Shown piece after piece: positions 11,909 through 22,833 of a stretch of DNA of 64,000 nucleotides. A model generated the notes under the pieces. It searched no databases and was not told the origin of the DNA. It saw nothing but the letters and a program-made list of their open reading frames with translations. Source of the DNA: Hsuehochloa calcarea (taxonomy: Eukaryota; Streptophyta; Magnoliopsida; Poales; Poaceae). How positions within the stretch are numbered: the stretch's first letter is position 1; the number at the start of each line of letters is the position of its first letter. Location of the stretch: assembly GCA_036346395.1 (NCBI GenBank), contig CM070601.1, positions 19,093,763-19,157,762 on the forward strand. The letters run 5' to 3'. The translations under genes and the position numbers were made by a program.

Positions 11909-12568
11909 TTGAAAGTATCTAGACCCTCGTAGTGGGTTTTGGTAATTAATGGCAACATTTTGTTAAAGGACTAACATATGTGCCAAGTTGTGTTATAGGT
12001 TAAAGTTTGATGTTGATTTGAATGATAAGGTCATTGGCAAGACGAATATGGTGAAAGATCAGCATGAATCAAGACAAAAGGTATTATATAACTTGAGGAC
12101 CCTTTTGTAGTTTTTTTTACCGATCTCGGTGTTTGGAGAAAAGATCGGATTTATAGGATAAATGTCGTACTATAAAGAGGGATCATAGCTAGTAGCTTGA
12201 GGAACTATTTTGCGTCATTATGATCAATTAGGATTCATGCATTGTCTTGATTTGAGCTTCGGAAAAATACTTTAAAAATCGGTATAACCGCTGTTGATAA
12301 GTGCTACTACCGCAAGTCAGTAGTACCGATATTTGTATGGCGGTATGTATTTTCCAGAGAGCGAGTTTTTGAGTTGTTTGCCACTCTCTGGTAATTGGAA
12401 CGACCGTATTTCAATTGCGGCACTACCGCAGGTCGGTAGTACCGAAAAATACATGGTGGTACTGTAATATCCCGATTATTCAGTAGTGAAAGCATTAATG
12501 TTTAGAGATGGAATTAAATTAAAATTTTATAATTTTGTGGGGTATTAGACCTTGGACTTTTGGCCCAA

Positions 12569-12684
12569 GGCAACCCAGCCTAAGTGGGCTGGCCCCCTAG
12601 CGGATCAAGAGGGAAGAGGGGGCAGAGGGTGATCAAACTCTTCCCTCTTGATCCGCTAGGGGCCACCACTTAGGTCGGGTTGCC
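12569..12684. repeat. Long inverted repeat (foldback)
   Basis: Left arm 12569-12618 pairs with right arm 12638-12684 around a 19-base loop. The inner 18 pairs (CGGATCAAGAGGGAAGAG and complement) are perfect; beyond them the arms pair with one extra C and a few mismatches. On RNA it would make a stem of about 47 pairs. Confidence 0.85.
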
Positions 12685-14420
12685 CCCTCTCCCCTTGACC
12701 ACCCTCTGCCCCCTCTCCCCCTTGGCCGCCACCCTCCTCCCCCTCTCCCCCTTGCGCCACCACCCCTCTCCCAGAACCAAACCTCATGCTGCCCCACCTC
12801 CCCCATTGCTGTCTCCTGGAGCCGCCACCATTCCTGCTGTGTGGCAAGCCATTAGGTTGAAGAAGGAAGAGGAGGTAGAAGAAGAGAAGTCTTCGCGAGA
12901 GTTTCAGCGAGGTCCAGCGGAGGATTCGTGGGTACATTCATGTTCTCCATTAGGTTTTGTTGATTTTTCATATGCGATCTGTCATTGATAGACAAACTGA
13001 TACCCTGCTGTTGTAGATCGGTATTTCTGTAGCTCTGTTAATTCATAAGTTTGGGATAGTTCCAAGCAAATTTAGTGTTTAGGGTCTCCTAGAGTTATGT
13101 GGGTAATTGCGATGGATTTATGGGAAGTATTAATTCACAATTTTTGGTTGGATAATGATTTAGTTATGATTTTTGCAAGTCTGAGTGCCTGATTAGTCTC
13201 TGGATTTGGGCAGCGAGCAAAGTTCTGTGAATTAGGGTTTGGAGATGGACAATCTGGTCGGTTGATATTCATGAATTATGTAGATAACTTCCAATGATTC
13301 CAAAGAGTCCAAGTTCATATTTTTTGGACAATTAGAACGAAAGTTATAAAATTTTGAAGTTGTTGTTGTAGTTCTATCCTTCTATTGGGGACAGTAGGGA
13401 AATATTACTCTGCTAGTAACCTTTGTTACACATTGGGAAAATTGTGATAAGTTTATTGAGGAAGCTGGTTCTCTGTAGTTTCCAGATTGACTTAGATCAA
13501 TGGGTTTAGATGTACCAATTAAAAGTTACAAAATTCCTAAGTTAATACTACCGAAGATATCAGGACTGTCTTCGTACATAAAAAAGCAAAAGCTTAGATG
13601 AAATAATTTGAACTTTCGGTCGCCTGAGAAGTTATAGGTTTGTGTGTGTAGGTTCTAGAGAACTTAGATTCATGATTTTTGGAGTTTGAATCAAAAGTTA
13701 TGGTTTTTCCTTTGGTGGCTGTCTGTTTTGGACAGACTGGAATTTGGGAATGTATCGGTAAAATTTCGGGTTGCGAATAGGAGCGAATGATTCCAATTTG
13801 CTTTATTGCTATACTGTGCACATTTGAAAGGTGTTCTTAGTATACTTTTCGAATGCCGGGTGGTGGTGAGAATCGGGGATAGAGTCCTCCTATCGTCGTC
13901 ATCCGTCTCTCGATTGAGGCAAGTACAAGCAGTGTAGAGTGAAATGTGATGCTATATTCATGATAATTGCCATGGTTTACTTATGAAATTTTATATATGA
14001 TATTATCGCTAAATATTATTCTCTCATGTTGGATTGAGAATATGGAGTTCATTTGCATTATGGTATTCATTCCTTGATCTTGGACTACGTGGTAGCCAAG
14101 AACTGTTTCTTTTGAGGCCTCCGTCATGCATTGGACGGGCACAAGATCCCCGTCATGTATTGAACGGGCATGGGTCTCCATACTCGTGGAGGGTGGGCTC
14201 GAGGTCCTTGTGCCTGAAGGCACAGGTTTGAGTATGGATCGATGGATGTATTACTCTGTATTACAGTAATTGCAAAAAGAAAGAAAGAGTATTCTTGACA
14301 TTTGCATTGAATACAAGTATAAGAGAATTATTTATGGCCCCTTGTTGATGTTCATATGAGGATTTGATAGCGTCTTTTGCTAACTGTGATATTTTGTATG
14401 TTACCACTATTGTGCTTTGC

Positions 14421-14435
14421 TGAGTCATGGACTCA
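14421..14435 (+). other. LTR 3'-end hairpin, copy 3
   Basis: Stem TGAGTC/GACTCA, loop ATG, preceded by CTTTGC as in copy 2 (CTTGC). It lies 1.2 kb before the end of its LTR, farther than the other copies, perhaps because of the foreign-looking segment 14860-15600. Confidence 0.6.
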
Positions 14436-16154
14436 CGTTTGTTGTTGATGTTCATATTAGGAACCTCTCGAGACAGTGACATGCATGGGAAGGGATAGTT
14501 TTGATGCACTTCACACATGACCAACCACGGCAAATAAATTAGCTTATTTACCTAAAACCTCATGTTCTTGATATTAGCTTTGCCTTCGGTCTGTGCCCAT
14601 CTTTCGTGATGATCGTGTTATTTGTAATTGGAATAGTCAAGTATGTCTTGTGGATGTTACTATTTTTGCTTTAACATTTTTGAACTTGATTTATTTACTC
14701 TTACATGTTAGAATATTTCAAGTGGCTGCTTAGTCTATCCTTCCAAGTAGAACCTTGAAGAATCCTAATATATTCATGTGGTTCAATTAATTTGATAACT
14801 AGAATAAGACTTATGTCTATAATCTTTGATAAGGATTAAAAACTTCTATGTATTACTTTAATACATAAGAAAAGACCATACGTCTTCGTGGTTGTAACCC
14901 ATAAGGCTAATGACCTCACTGGTCGTAAGGATTCCAAAGGTTACATAATAAACACCCTGGTCGGACAAGATCTCGTACCTAGTCCCTGACCAGTTAACTG
15001 CTCGTAAAGCTATGAACTGATATCTGGATCCAAATCCAGGTATATCCTTTACCGTGTGATGAATGGAACACGTGTTGTATACTCCATACCACGCGATGTT
15101 ACATAATCCTAAGACACTAACTAATGGTTGAATGTCTCACCGACATTTAACCGCACAACAGTTGATACTTTAATCAATTGCCACCTCCCTCCGACCAGAC
15201 GCAACACTTCGCACAGGCGTCTTCTCCAGAAACAACTTCCACCTCTTCGGAAGCTATTTAAAGATGGAGTATGGAAGGATCAAGAGCGGGACAGACGATA
15301 AGACTCTAGGAGGCAAAGAGACAAGAGCATAGTCAACATCATACTCAGTGTAATTAGGATTAGTCCTTTGCTTGATAGTAGGCATTCCTTGTAAACAACC
15401 AGTTCATAGTAGTAAAGAGCGACCATATTCTCTTCCAGGAGATACGCATTATCTTTCTCTATTTTTATATATTTTCATAAGATCGATGATTTGATCGTCG
15501 ACAATCTTGTTATTTAATATAGTTTTGGTTAATGCTAGCCTACTAGATGTTGAAAAGTTTGTTGTTATTTGATAGGGATTAGGAGAAAATTGAATTGTTA
15601 AGTTAGTTTAGTAGCATCCTAGGCTCAGTGTAGAACTAGGGTGTTATATCTACGAATATACCAGAGAACATGTTTTTGAGTGGTTTGCTACTCTCTAGAA
15701 ATCGGAACGACCGTAATTTAATTGCGGTACTACCGCAGGTCGGTAGTACCGAAATATACATGGCGGTACGTATATCACAGAGAATATGTTTTTGGGGGTT
15801 TTGATCTCCCTTGGATCGACATAACCGCAAATCCCTGAGCGGTATTACCGGATCGCTAGTACCGAAGTTTACTTGGCGGTACGAGTTTTTCAAAGAAGGT
15901 GTTTTTGAGAATTCTTGAGGTCTAGAAAACGGTAGCTCCGTTCTAGCCGAGCGGTATGACGCGATGCGGTAGTATCAATTTCTAGTTGGCGGTAGTGCCG
16001 CGACTTTATGTGTAACGGCCAATTTAGAGCATTAAATGCTACTGTTCCAACCATTGAGCCGAAGATCGGTAGTACCGAGTTTCAACAGCGGTACTACCGC
16101 AAATCCTGATTTTTTGAGGAATGCGGTCGTAATAGCTAGTTTTGTTGTTGGGGG

Positions 16155-16164
16155 CTATAAATAC
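16155..16164 (+). promoter_or_regulatory. TATA box of the Sirevirus LTR promoter
   Basis: CTATAAATAC in a GGGGGCTATAAATACACCC context, at the place expected for the U3/R boundary of this LTR. Confidence 0.6.
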
Positions 16165-16763
16165 ACCCACAACTGCGCTAAGGCAAGAACCTTTGGCCAT
16201 ATGGAATATTCACAAGGCTTTGATACTCTCTCTACTACTCTCTTTATATTCAATTCATTCTTTGAGGTAGTTGAGAGTTAGACAAGTGTATTTAATCATT
16301 AATTGATCCTTGGTACTTGAGAGTCTTCAAGCAAGAGCTGTGATTTGTTACTCTTGGTGCTTGCCGACACCTAGACGGCTTAGAGAAGTGCGAACGGTGA
16401 TCACCTCAAGAAGCTTGTGAGGTGACTCGTCGAGGATTGTGATTGGTGTGGTGCTCACCAAATTCGGAGAGGAGGAAGAGCAATTATAGTGATCGACGTT
16501 GAGGCTCAATTCGTGGAGCCGGCTTGATTCGTTCAAGCTTCCTCAACGTGGACTAGTGAAGACCAGCAAGTCTTTGATACTACGGGAAAAACTCCATTGT
16601 CTCTATTGTGGTTCAATTCTTGTCTTTACTCTTCCGCATTTACAATTCTAGTATTTTATTTGTGTAAAATTGCTTAGCTAGAATTGTATTTAATTTAGAC
16701 TAGTTCTTAATTGTGATAAATTGTTAATTAGAAAAAGAATATTAAAATCCTTCTATTCACCTC

Positions 16764-16816
16764 TTTTAGTCGGTTATACTTAATCTTATCTTTTAGTCGG
16801 TTATACTTAATCTTAC
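16764..16816 (+). repeat. 27-bp tandem duplication at the LTR end
   Basis: Two copies of TTTTAGTCGGTTATACTTAA plus six or seven more bases, nearly identical (16764-16790, 16791-16816). Confidence 0.9.
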
Positions 16817-17132
16817 ATAGACACTTTCCTCGTCTCCTCCCCGTTGTGTTGAATGGGCGGAGTCCTTGTATTGAGATGCATCTTACCTATTATTAAAGCT
16901 CGTGGGATTGGCCCCCTCCCGCCAGGCCACGTCGCCCCAAAAACTATCGGCCGTCCGATTGCCTCCGCAGGGCTGGGATCGCGCCAACGCCCGCGCATCC
17001 CCGTCGATGTAATCGGGCACTCCCCTCGCTCGGCTCGCCGCCCCCATCGGCCGCCTCCTTCCTTCGCCCGTGCCACCCCCTCCCACACCCTCTCCTTCGC
17101 AAGGCGCCGCCCCAACTGCCCTGATGCCGCCG

Positions 17133-17649
17133 CCATCCTCCCCCTCTCCGGCACTCCTCCGGCCGGTTCGGCATTGCCAGGAGCTCCGCGCCGACGGCCC
17201 CTTGCTCCCCCACCCGTCGAGGCTTCCCCGCCGCCGTGGATCGCCGCCCCCGTGCGCCTCTCCGGCGCCGCCTCCACTCCCGACGCCGGCCGTCTCCGCC
17301 GCTCCGCCGCTTCTACCGACCTCACGGTAAGCATCCCCGCACTGTCCCGGTGCACATGCTCTCCTCCCCCTCCCCTCCCCTCCCTCCGGCCATCCTCCCC
17401 CTCTCCGGCACTCCTCCAGCTGGTTCGGCGCTGCCAGGAGCTCTGCGCCGATGGCCCCTTACTCCCCCGCCCGTCGAATCGGCTTCCCCGCCGCCGTTGA
17501 TCGCCGCCCCCGTGCGCCTCAACCGCGCCGCCACCACTCCCGACACCGGCCGTCTCCGCCGCTCCCCCGCCTCCACCAACCTCACGGTAAGCATCCCCGC
17601 ACCGTCCCGGTGCCCATGCTCTCCTCCCCCTCCCCTCTCCTCCCTCCGG
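17133..17649 (+). repeat. 257-260 bp tandem duplication
   Basis: Unit 1 17133-17389 and unit 2 17390-17649 are about 90 percent alike by eye. Both begin CCATCCTCCCCCTCTCCGG and both contain CTCACGGTAAGCATCCCCG, so a potential splice donor is duplicated along with its context. Confidence 0.85.
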
Positions 17650-17999
17650 CCGCCGTCGCCGCCGGTGGCCTCTGTGCCGTGCGCTCTGCTCGCCGCCGCC
17701 GTCTCAGCAGTGCCGCTCCGGCCCCAACACCACCTCCCTTGGCCTGCTCCCCTTCACGGCGTTCCATTTTGCCGGCCCCCGCCGCCCCTCCGGCCTTCAC
17801 CCGCCGCCTGCAGCAGCCGCTGCCATCCCCCCTTCTCCCCTGGTTCTGTGGCCGAGCCTCCCCTCTTCCCTTGTCTCTGGTTGTGCCCCCCTGTGCATTG
17901 GACAGCAGAGCATCAGCGGTGGATCAATCAGCAGTAGATCATTGGCTAGCCATTGATTTTGTGTTGTGTTCTTGAACTATTGTTGTTAACCTTCGCACA

Positions 18000-18630
18000 G
18001 TGGCAGCAACCGCAGTGGATGACAACAGTGGGTTTATGTCCAGACGCTTAAAGGTTAGTTAAACCTGCTTACTTTGTTACTTATTACGACTTCCAACTTC
18101 CATCCACTCTGTACGCCTTACAATTGTTTCTATTATCATTATTTTCTCGGATACATTTGTTTGTAGCCACGTATTCAAACCGTTCTTACTATGGTAGTCC
18201 CGACTATGTACGCACACATTATTCGGCCATTTTCTGGTACCAGGAAAGGGTTTGTAATCAAAGTGCATCCACTCAAAGGCGCATTTCTTATAATTTATGT
18301 TGCCGAGGTGGTAAAATTTCCCTACCACCGTCCAAGCCATGGCCATGGCTGCTACAGAATCTTGTCCGTTTTAATGGCGGCCCAGTATCTAATCAGTTCA
18401 TGCGATTGATCAGGGAATACAATTCTCTTTTTGCATTTACTTCTCTAGGAGTTCACATCGACAGAAGCATCAATACTGGTACCGGGCCATATGTTTTCAG
18501 AATCAACGGTGTTGTTCATCACCGTATTGGCTCATTATTACCAGCTGACGGAAACCGCCCTGAGTATGCTCAGCTATACATATATGATACTCAGAATGAA
18601 GTGCAGAATAGGCTCGCTCTTTTTACTGTA
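18000..18630 (+). pseudogene. Helitron replicase/helicase N-terminal exon fragment
   Basis: After a splice-acceptor-like TTTGTTTGTAG the frame reads YYGSPDYVRTHYSAIFWYQERV, then YNLCCRGGKISLPP, LVRFNGG, REYNSLFAFTSLG, GPYVFRINGVVHHRIGSLLP and LYIYDTQNEVQNRLALFT, followed by GTAAATATT as a donor. These are the conserved N-terminal blocks of plant Helitron RepHel proteins. In relatives the first block contains a C-x2-C pair (VCxHCGA); here both cysteines are replaced (VRTHYSA). The Rep nuclease tyrosines and the PIF1-like helicase are absent. A short upstream exon (18000-18053, AATAVDDNSGFMSRRLK) joins out of frame. Non-functional. Confidence 0.75.
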
Positions 18631-18655
18631 AATATTTACTAGCGTTTTCAACTCC

Positions 18656-21600
18656 ATCATACCCTGCAAACTCTATGTATTATCTGTACCACCGTATAAA
18701 CGACCTATTGACCTACCTATAAAGAACTTTTCTTTGCCATATTTCTTCTATGTCTTCAATGAAATTTTCATGTAGACTGAGTGGAAGCTATTGGGTTCTT
18801 TTCTATCATGCTAATGTTACTCTATTGATTTTATTACATATTTATGTTAAAAATAAGTTCATGGTTAAATGGATTGGGTACCTTAGTGTTCTTGGATCAG
18901 TGTTCATCAATGATAGTTCATCATAGAGGTTAGATGTATCATGAACTGTTTTCATCATATGTGTTCCTGGATGTTCTTAGATCGGTGTTTGCATCTTCAT
19001 GTGACTTCAAAGGATTATTTACAAATTATTACAGCACATGTTTCAATATCTTACATAAAAAGGTATTCTGTAATTTTGTGGTTAGTTTATCCATTCACAT
19101 TGTTAGTGTATTTGGTTTGCACAATCAGGATCCAACGTCAAAGAACCAGCGTAAAGTTTTCTGTATCACACATTGTAACATAAGGCAATCAATTATATAA
19201 GCAAGCATGGAATTTTGGTACACATCTTATATAAAGGCTGACATAGATCATGTTTTTGCCTTCGTAGTTTAGATTTGGGATTTAAGATACTGTTTCCTTG
19301 TTTTTAACAAAAAAAAAGCTCCACAGTAACTGTTTTTGTGTGTTGACACTTGGCAGTATCCACATCTGACCTAGCATTGATCAAATCAAGGTGTGTTATC
19401 TATGTCATTGTCAGGTCCTCTCTTATACTTCAAATGTGTATATCATTTGCCTCTTTGATGCTATATATACAGATTCCCCACAGAGGAGATTCTAGACGAT
19501 GTTGTATGTACAGATTCCACATGTATGCTTTGTTCCTTTTGTTGAGCTTCCTGTGAATGTTGTCCAAATTCTCTGCATGTTGTAATATGGATGTTGACTA
19601 CCCTGGACTCCCGTGTATAGCACTTACATATGAATTATACATATAGTCCAAGATACTAGGATGGTGTCATGTATAAAAATAGTGAAGTATGGATGTGTAA
19701 AAATCAGTATTTCATTGTTCGTTGGAATGATAGTTCGAAATTATGATGTTTTTGAATGAATAGTGCCAACTTTCATTGGTCTGACATTACCATGAACTCA
19801 CCATCTATGTACCAGGCCGTTTTGCTACGTTTCATGCGCTATATCAGCTGCTTATTTTGATATGTCCATGTTATAAAAACATGTGACCATAGCCTCTTTT
19901 TATTAGCCTTTATGTGTATCATGTAGGAGCACATAATTTCACTGCATACCTTTTTAGTTTATGTGATATTGCCTAATGGGAAATACATAGTTTATGTGGT
20001 TGCTACTGTTTTGGTGTATACAAGGTTGCCTAATGGAGTGCACTTTTATTCATTCATCTAAATATCTGCTGCACCATACAAAAAAAAAGACTTAACATGT
20101 TGTTCACAAAGATGAAATCCTTTAAATGGTGATTGTAAACACCTGTCCCTCATGATCCAAATGACACCCTCATATCATACACCTTCCTTGTTCTACACTG
20201 GCTTCCACGGGCACAGCGTAGCGTGCCTCCCGTCCCTAGTTGTATAAAATGACTACACATGAACGACGAGCAGGAGCGTTCGGGTGTAACCGTTCGCTCG
20301 GGACGTAGGTACACTATCAATTTCGCAGTACAAACAGATGAGTCAGCAGTGTCGATCGAGAGATTCCTTGCACGAGTCATGCATGACATCAGCTAATCTA
20401 GCCCTTTTACCCATCCGACCTACTCTACTCTTGCGCATCAGAGCCAGATGGGCTGGCAGTCTGTACACGTACGTCCAAATTAGGATTAATCATCCCTTGT
20501 CTCTTTCCCTCTGAGCAAAAAAACAGAATTAGTATCAGCTTTTATTCAGTGATTTATGTACTTTTGGTCATACAATTACATGGAATTTCACTTGCATTTA
20601 GTACCATGGGAATGAATGCTGATCACTGAGGCCCTGAGAAGTTCCCTTTGCTATTGACAATGAATTGCAGTATTTGTATCGAGTACCAGATACACACCAC
20701 CACTCATCGCCCAAGATGGATGTCAGGCACGGAATACGTTCCTGATTTGCAGGTCCTGAATAAATAATTCGGAGGCTTAGCCAATGGCCAACTCCACCCC
20801 TACCCTACGCATCATCACTTACGTTTCACGCCCAACTTAGTTGTCACAGACTACCGGGACAAGCAAGCACATCAGCTCGATTAGATGAGGAGAGTGACTC
20901 GGCACCACTTGGCCAAAAGCTGAGCCAACCGTTGCTGAATACTATATGGTAACTGAACAAGAGATGGAGCACGCGAGTGCAAAAGCAGAGACCTCATCAA
21001 AATCTCGCAAAAGCAGAGCTTGCTATGACCTATATTATCCCAGTTCGAGATGATCGAGCTCCTCGTTGTGGAGTGCATTGTGTTGAAGTACACATGAACT
21101 GTTCGTCTTTCCTGATTAGTTTAAATTTTTTGATGAATTGGTTGGTGCATACAACTCAATATGATATCAGATTCAAAAGGTTTTAAATTCAAGACTCAGC
21201 TAGCGTAATTTAAAAAATTATAGTTCACTTATATTAAACGCTTTAAGTTTGGGAGAATATACACGTGAGGGAGACTTTCCACGTCGGTTTAAGCTTTTGG
21301 CACTACTAGCTTCTGCTTTGTATGTTGTCATCTGCAGAGGAGATTATCACAGTGTGGATAAGGACTGGAGCGGAAAATAAAGGGGAAGAAATGTAGAAGA
21401 GAGCTGAAGAGAAGTTCAGTTTGTTGACGATCACATCAACACATCTGGACGCCCTAGAAATTCACGGTAAAATCAACGCGTTAACCAATCAGCAACAGTT
21501 GTTTCTGTTGTTAAGGCAGGGTTCAAATTGGGCAATAATTAAGTATTGTATCAGATGGTTATCGAAGTGTGTACATCTTCTTCAGAAGCTAGCGCCAACA

Positions 21601-22729
21601 ACCATGAACACATGGCGGAACGTAGTGGCGAGACATTTGGCCATCCCGTACGTCTTAGTCAGGTTTTGCCCCCACACGCAAGGTGTCAACGGGGACCTCA
21701 ATCGTTCTTCACGATAATGCAATAGGAGAAGCAGACAATGGATGTTTCTAGAATGGACCCTCAGCTGATCAAACTAAACCACACTGAAACGCAAAAGAAA
21801 GGCCAGTGCTATCTAATGATGATGACACTGAATTGAAAACTTCATCGATTAGTTTGGTAGACTTTTGCAGAATTTGCTTCTGAATACCGATCAAATATGA
21901 AAGAAGAAGAGATCAAGCTAAAGTACGTCGTTAGTCGTTACACGATACATCTCACTTCGCTTAGATTTTAACAAGCTGCCCATTCAAGCAGCAGTGAATT
22001 TGTTCATTCATGGACCAGGACTTCGTGAGGAAATTGTCTCGTGGCACTGCAGCAAGTCAGTTTTCCAGTTTAAGCAGCACCGTTCATTCATGTGCTATGG
22101 TCTGTAAACTACTACTTCCGTGACACGCCCGTTTTGTTATTCCATTGAGTGGGGTTGGGACGCCGCTGTCTGCTGGTAATTGGCAGTGATGGATGGTGAA
22201 ATGTACCTACCAACGAGAGCCTAGGATTGATTCATGGGCTGACGTTGTTGTTCTTCGTGATTAATCTTTTTTTCTTCTTCGGTAACAAAATAGAATGCAC
22301 ATCATGTGACTCTAGGTTATACATGCTAGCTATCTTGTTTATCGAAGCATTGCCTTGGGGCCAGGAAACAAAGCAAAAGGATTAAGGCCATTCTGCAATG
22401 GAGCAGGCTAACCCATGTTGCCATACCTATCCATTGGAATGAACACTTCTTGACACAGAGGAGAGTCATGAGATTTCTTGAATTGAGGGATCACATGCAC
22501 GCTCACGCACCAACATTCAACTCCAAAATGCTCTGACTTCAAATTGCTTTGGGTAAGGATAGACACGAGATTTAGTTAGATATTTATTTTCGTAACAATT
22601 ATACCCTTTTATAAGCAAGAACAGAGTACAGCGCAACCTCGCACCACCAAACAAACGAAACTCGCTCCCAAAGGAGGGAGGGGCAAGCTCGTCATCGCCT
22701 TCCTCCCCACCTCCAGGCTCCAGCCCGTC
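18656..22729. other. AT-rich intergenic stretch, no gene recognised
   Basis: Scattered frames of 60-100 codons (for example 18934-19200, 21421-21717) have no recognisable motifs, codon structure or splice context. This stretch also contains the distal promoter of the aminotransferase gene. No repeat family recognised. Confidence 0.6.
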
Positions 22730-22737
22730 TATTTATA
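22730..22737 (+). promoter_or_regulatory. TATA box of the aminotransferase gene
   Basis: TATTTATA in CCGTCTATTTATAGGCG, 104 bases before the chosen ATG. Transcription would start near 22762, giving a 5' UTR of about 70 bases. Confidence 0.65.
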
Positions 22738-22833
22738 GGCGTTGCCGCGGCCTCCGGCAATATTAATCAGCTCTCACACACACGCACCGCTTCGGGACGA
22801 GGTCCCACCCGCATAGAGAGAAACAGAGACGAC

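Larger units (their letters stand above)
12463..15648 (+). repeat. Solo-type LTR (3.2 kb) inside the Sirevirus LTR
   Basis: Runs from TGTAATATCCCG to AGGGTGTTATA. Flanks GGTAC and TCTAC share three of five bases, consistent with an old decayed target duplication. Neither side shows internal element sequence, so it is most simply a solo LTR. It holds a long foldback (12569-12684), a proline-rich GC stretch (12690-12840, spurious frames on both strands) and the conserved hairpin at 14421. The segment 14860-15600, with a TATA-like TATTTAAAG at about 15256, looks like LTR sequence of a different style and may be a further nested piece. Confidence 0.5.
7561..16817 (+). mobile_element. Sirevirus-type Ty1/copia retrotransposon, 3' half
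   Basis: The order along the + strand is reverse transcriptase, RNase H, spacer, extra ORF, AG-rich polypurine tracts and 3' LTR. This is the arrangement of Sireviruses, a plant copia genus that can carry an ORF after pol and several polypurine tracts. The 5' half (5' LTR, gag, protease, integrase) is missing because a gypsy-type LTR ends at 7560 inside pol; it may continue left of the window. The 3' LTR is itself split by a 3.2 kb LTR (12463-15648). All coding parts carry stops or frameshifts, so the element is dead. Confidence 0.75.
11910..16817 (+). repeat. Sirevirus 3' LTR, interrupted
   Basis: It starts TGAAAGTATCTAGACCC directly after the final polypurine tract and probably ends at CTTACA (16817), within a 27-bp tandem duplication (16764-16816). 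The LTR-derived length without the insertion is about 1.7 kb. It contains several CGGTAGTACCG palindromes (12434, 15741, 16067; variants at 12319 and 15854) within a larger repeating unit beginning AGAGAAYATGTTTTTGAG. Its promoter is the TATA box at 16155. The insertion 12463-15648 splits one repeat unit: left of it the unit stops at GGTGGTAC and right of it resumes at TACGAATATACCAGAG. Confidence 0.7.
16881..18655 (+). mobile_element. Helitron 5' region (partial or degenerate)
   Basis: The 5' end is placed at TCTTACCTATTATTAAAGC (16881) after an A, the A|TC context and AT-rich start seen in grass Helitrons. The main support is the Rep-type exon at 18167-18630. Between them is a GC-rich stretch (16980-17900) with many overlapping frames on both strands rich in Pro, Ala and Arg, which I treat as spurious. 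I could not find a CTRR 3' end with its hairpin, so the right boundary is unknown; the coding part stops after the first large exon. Confidence 0.5.

Noticed and set aside
16853..17975. Several long overlapping frames on both strands (up to 233 codons), rich in Pro, Ala and Arg
   Set aside because: They arise from a GC-rich, tandemly duplicated stretch where all frames are open. No motif, no consistent start context, and both strands are equally open.
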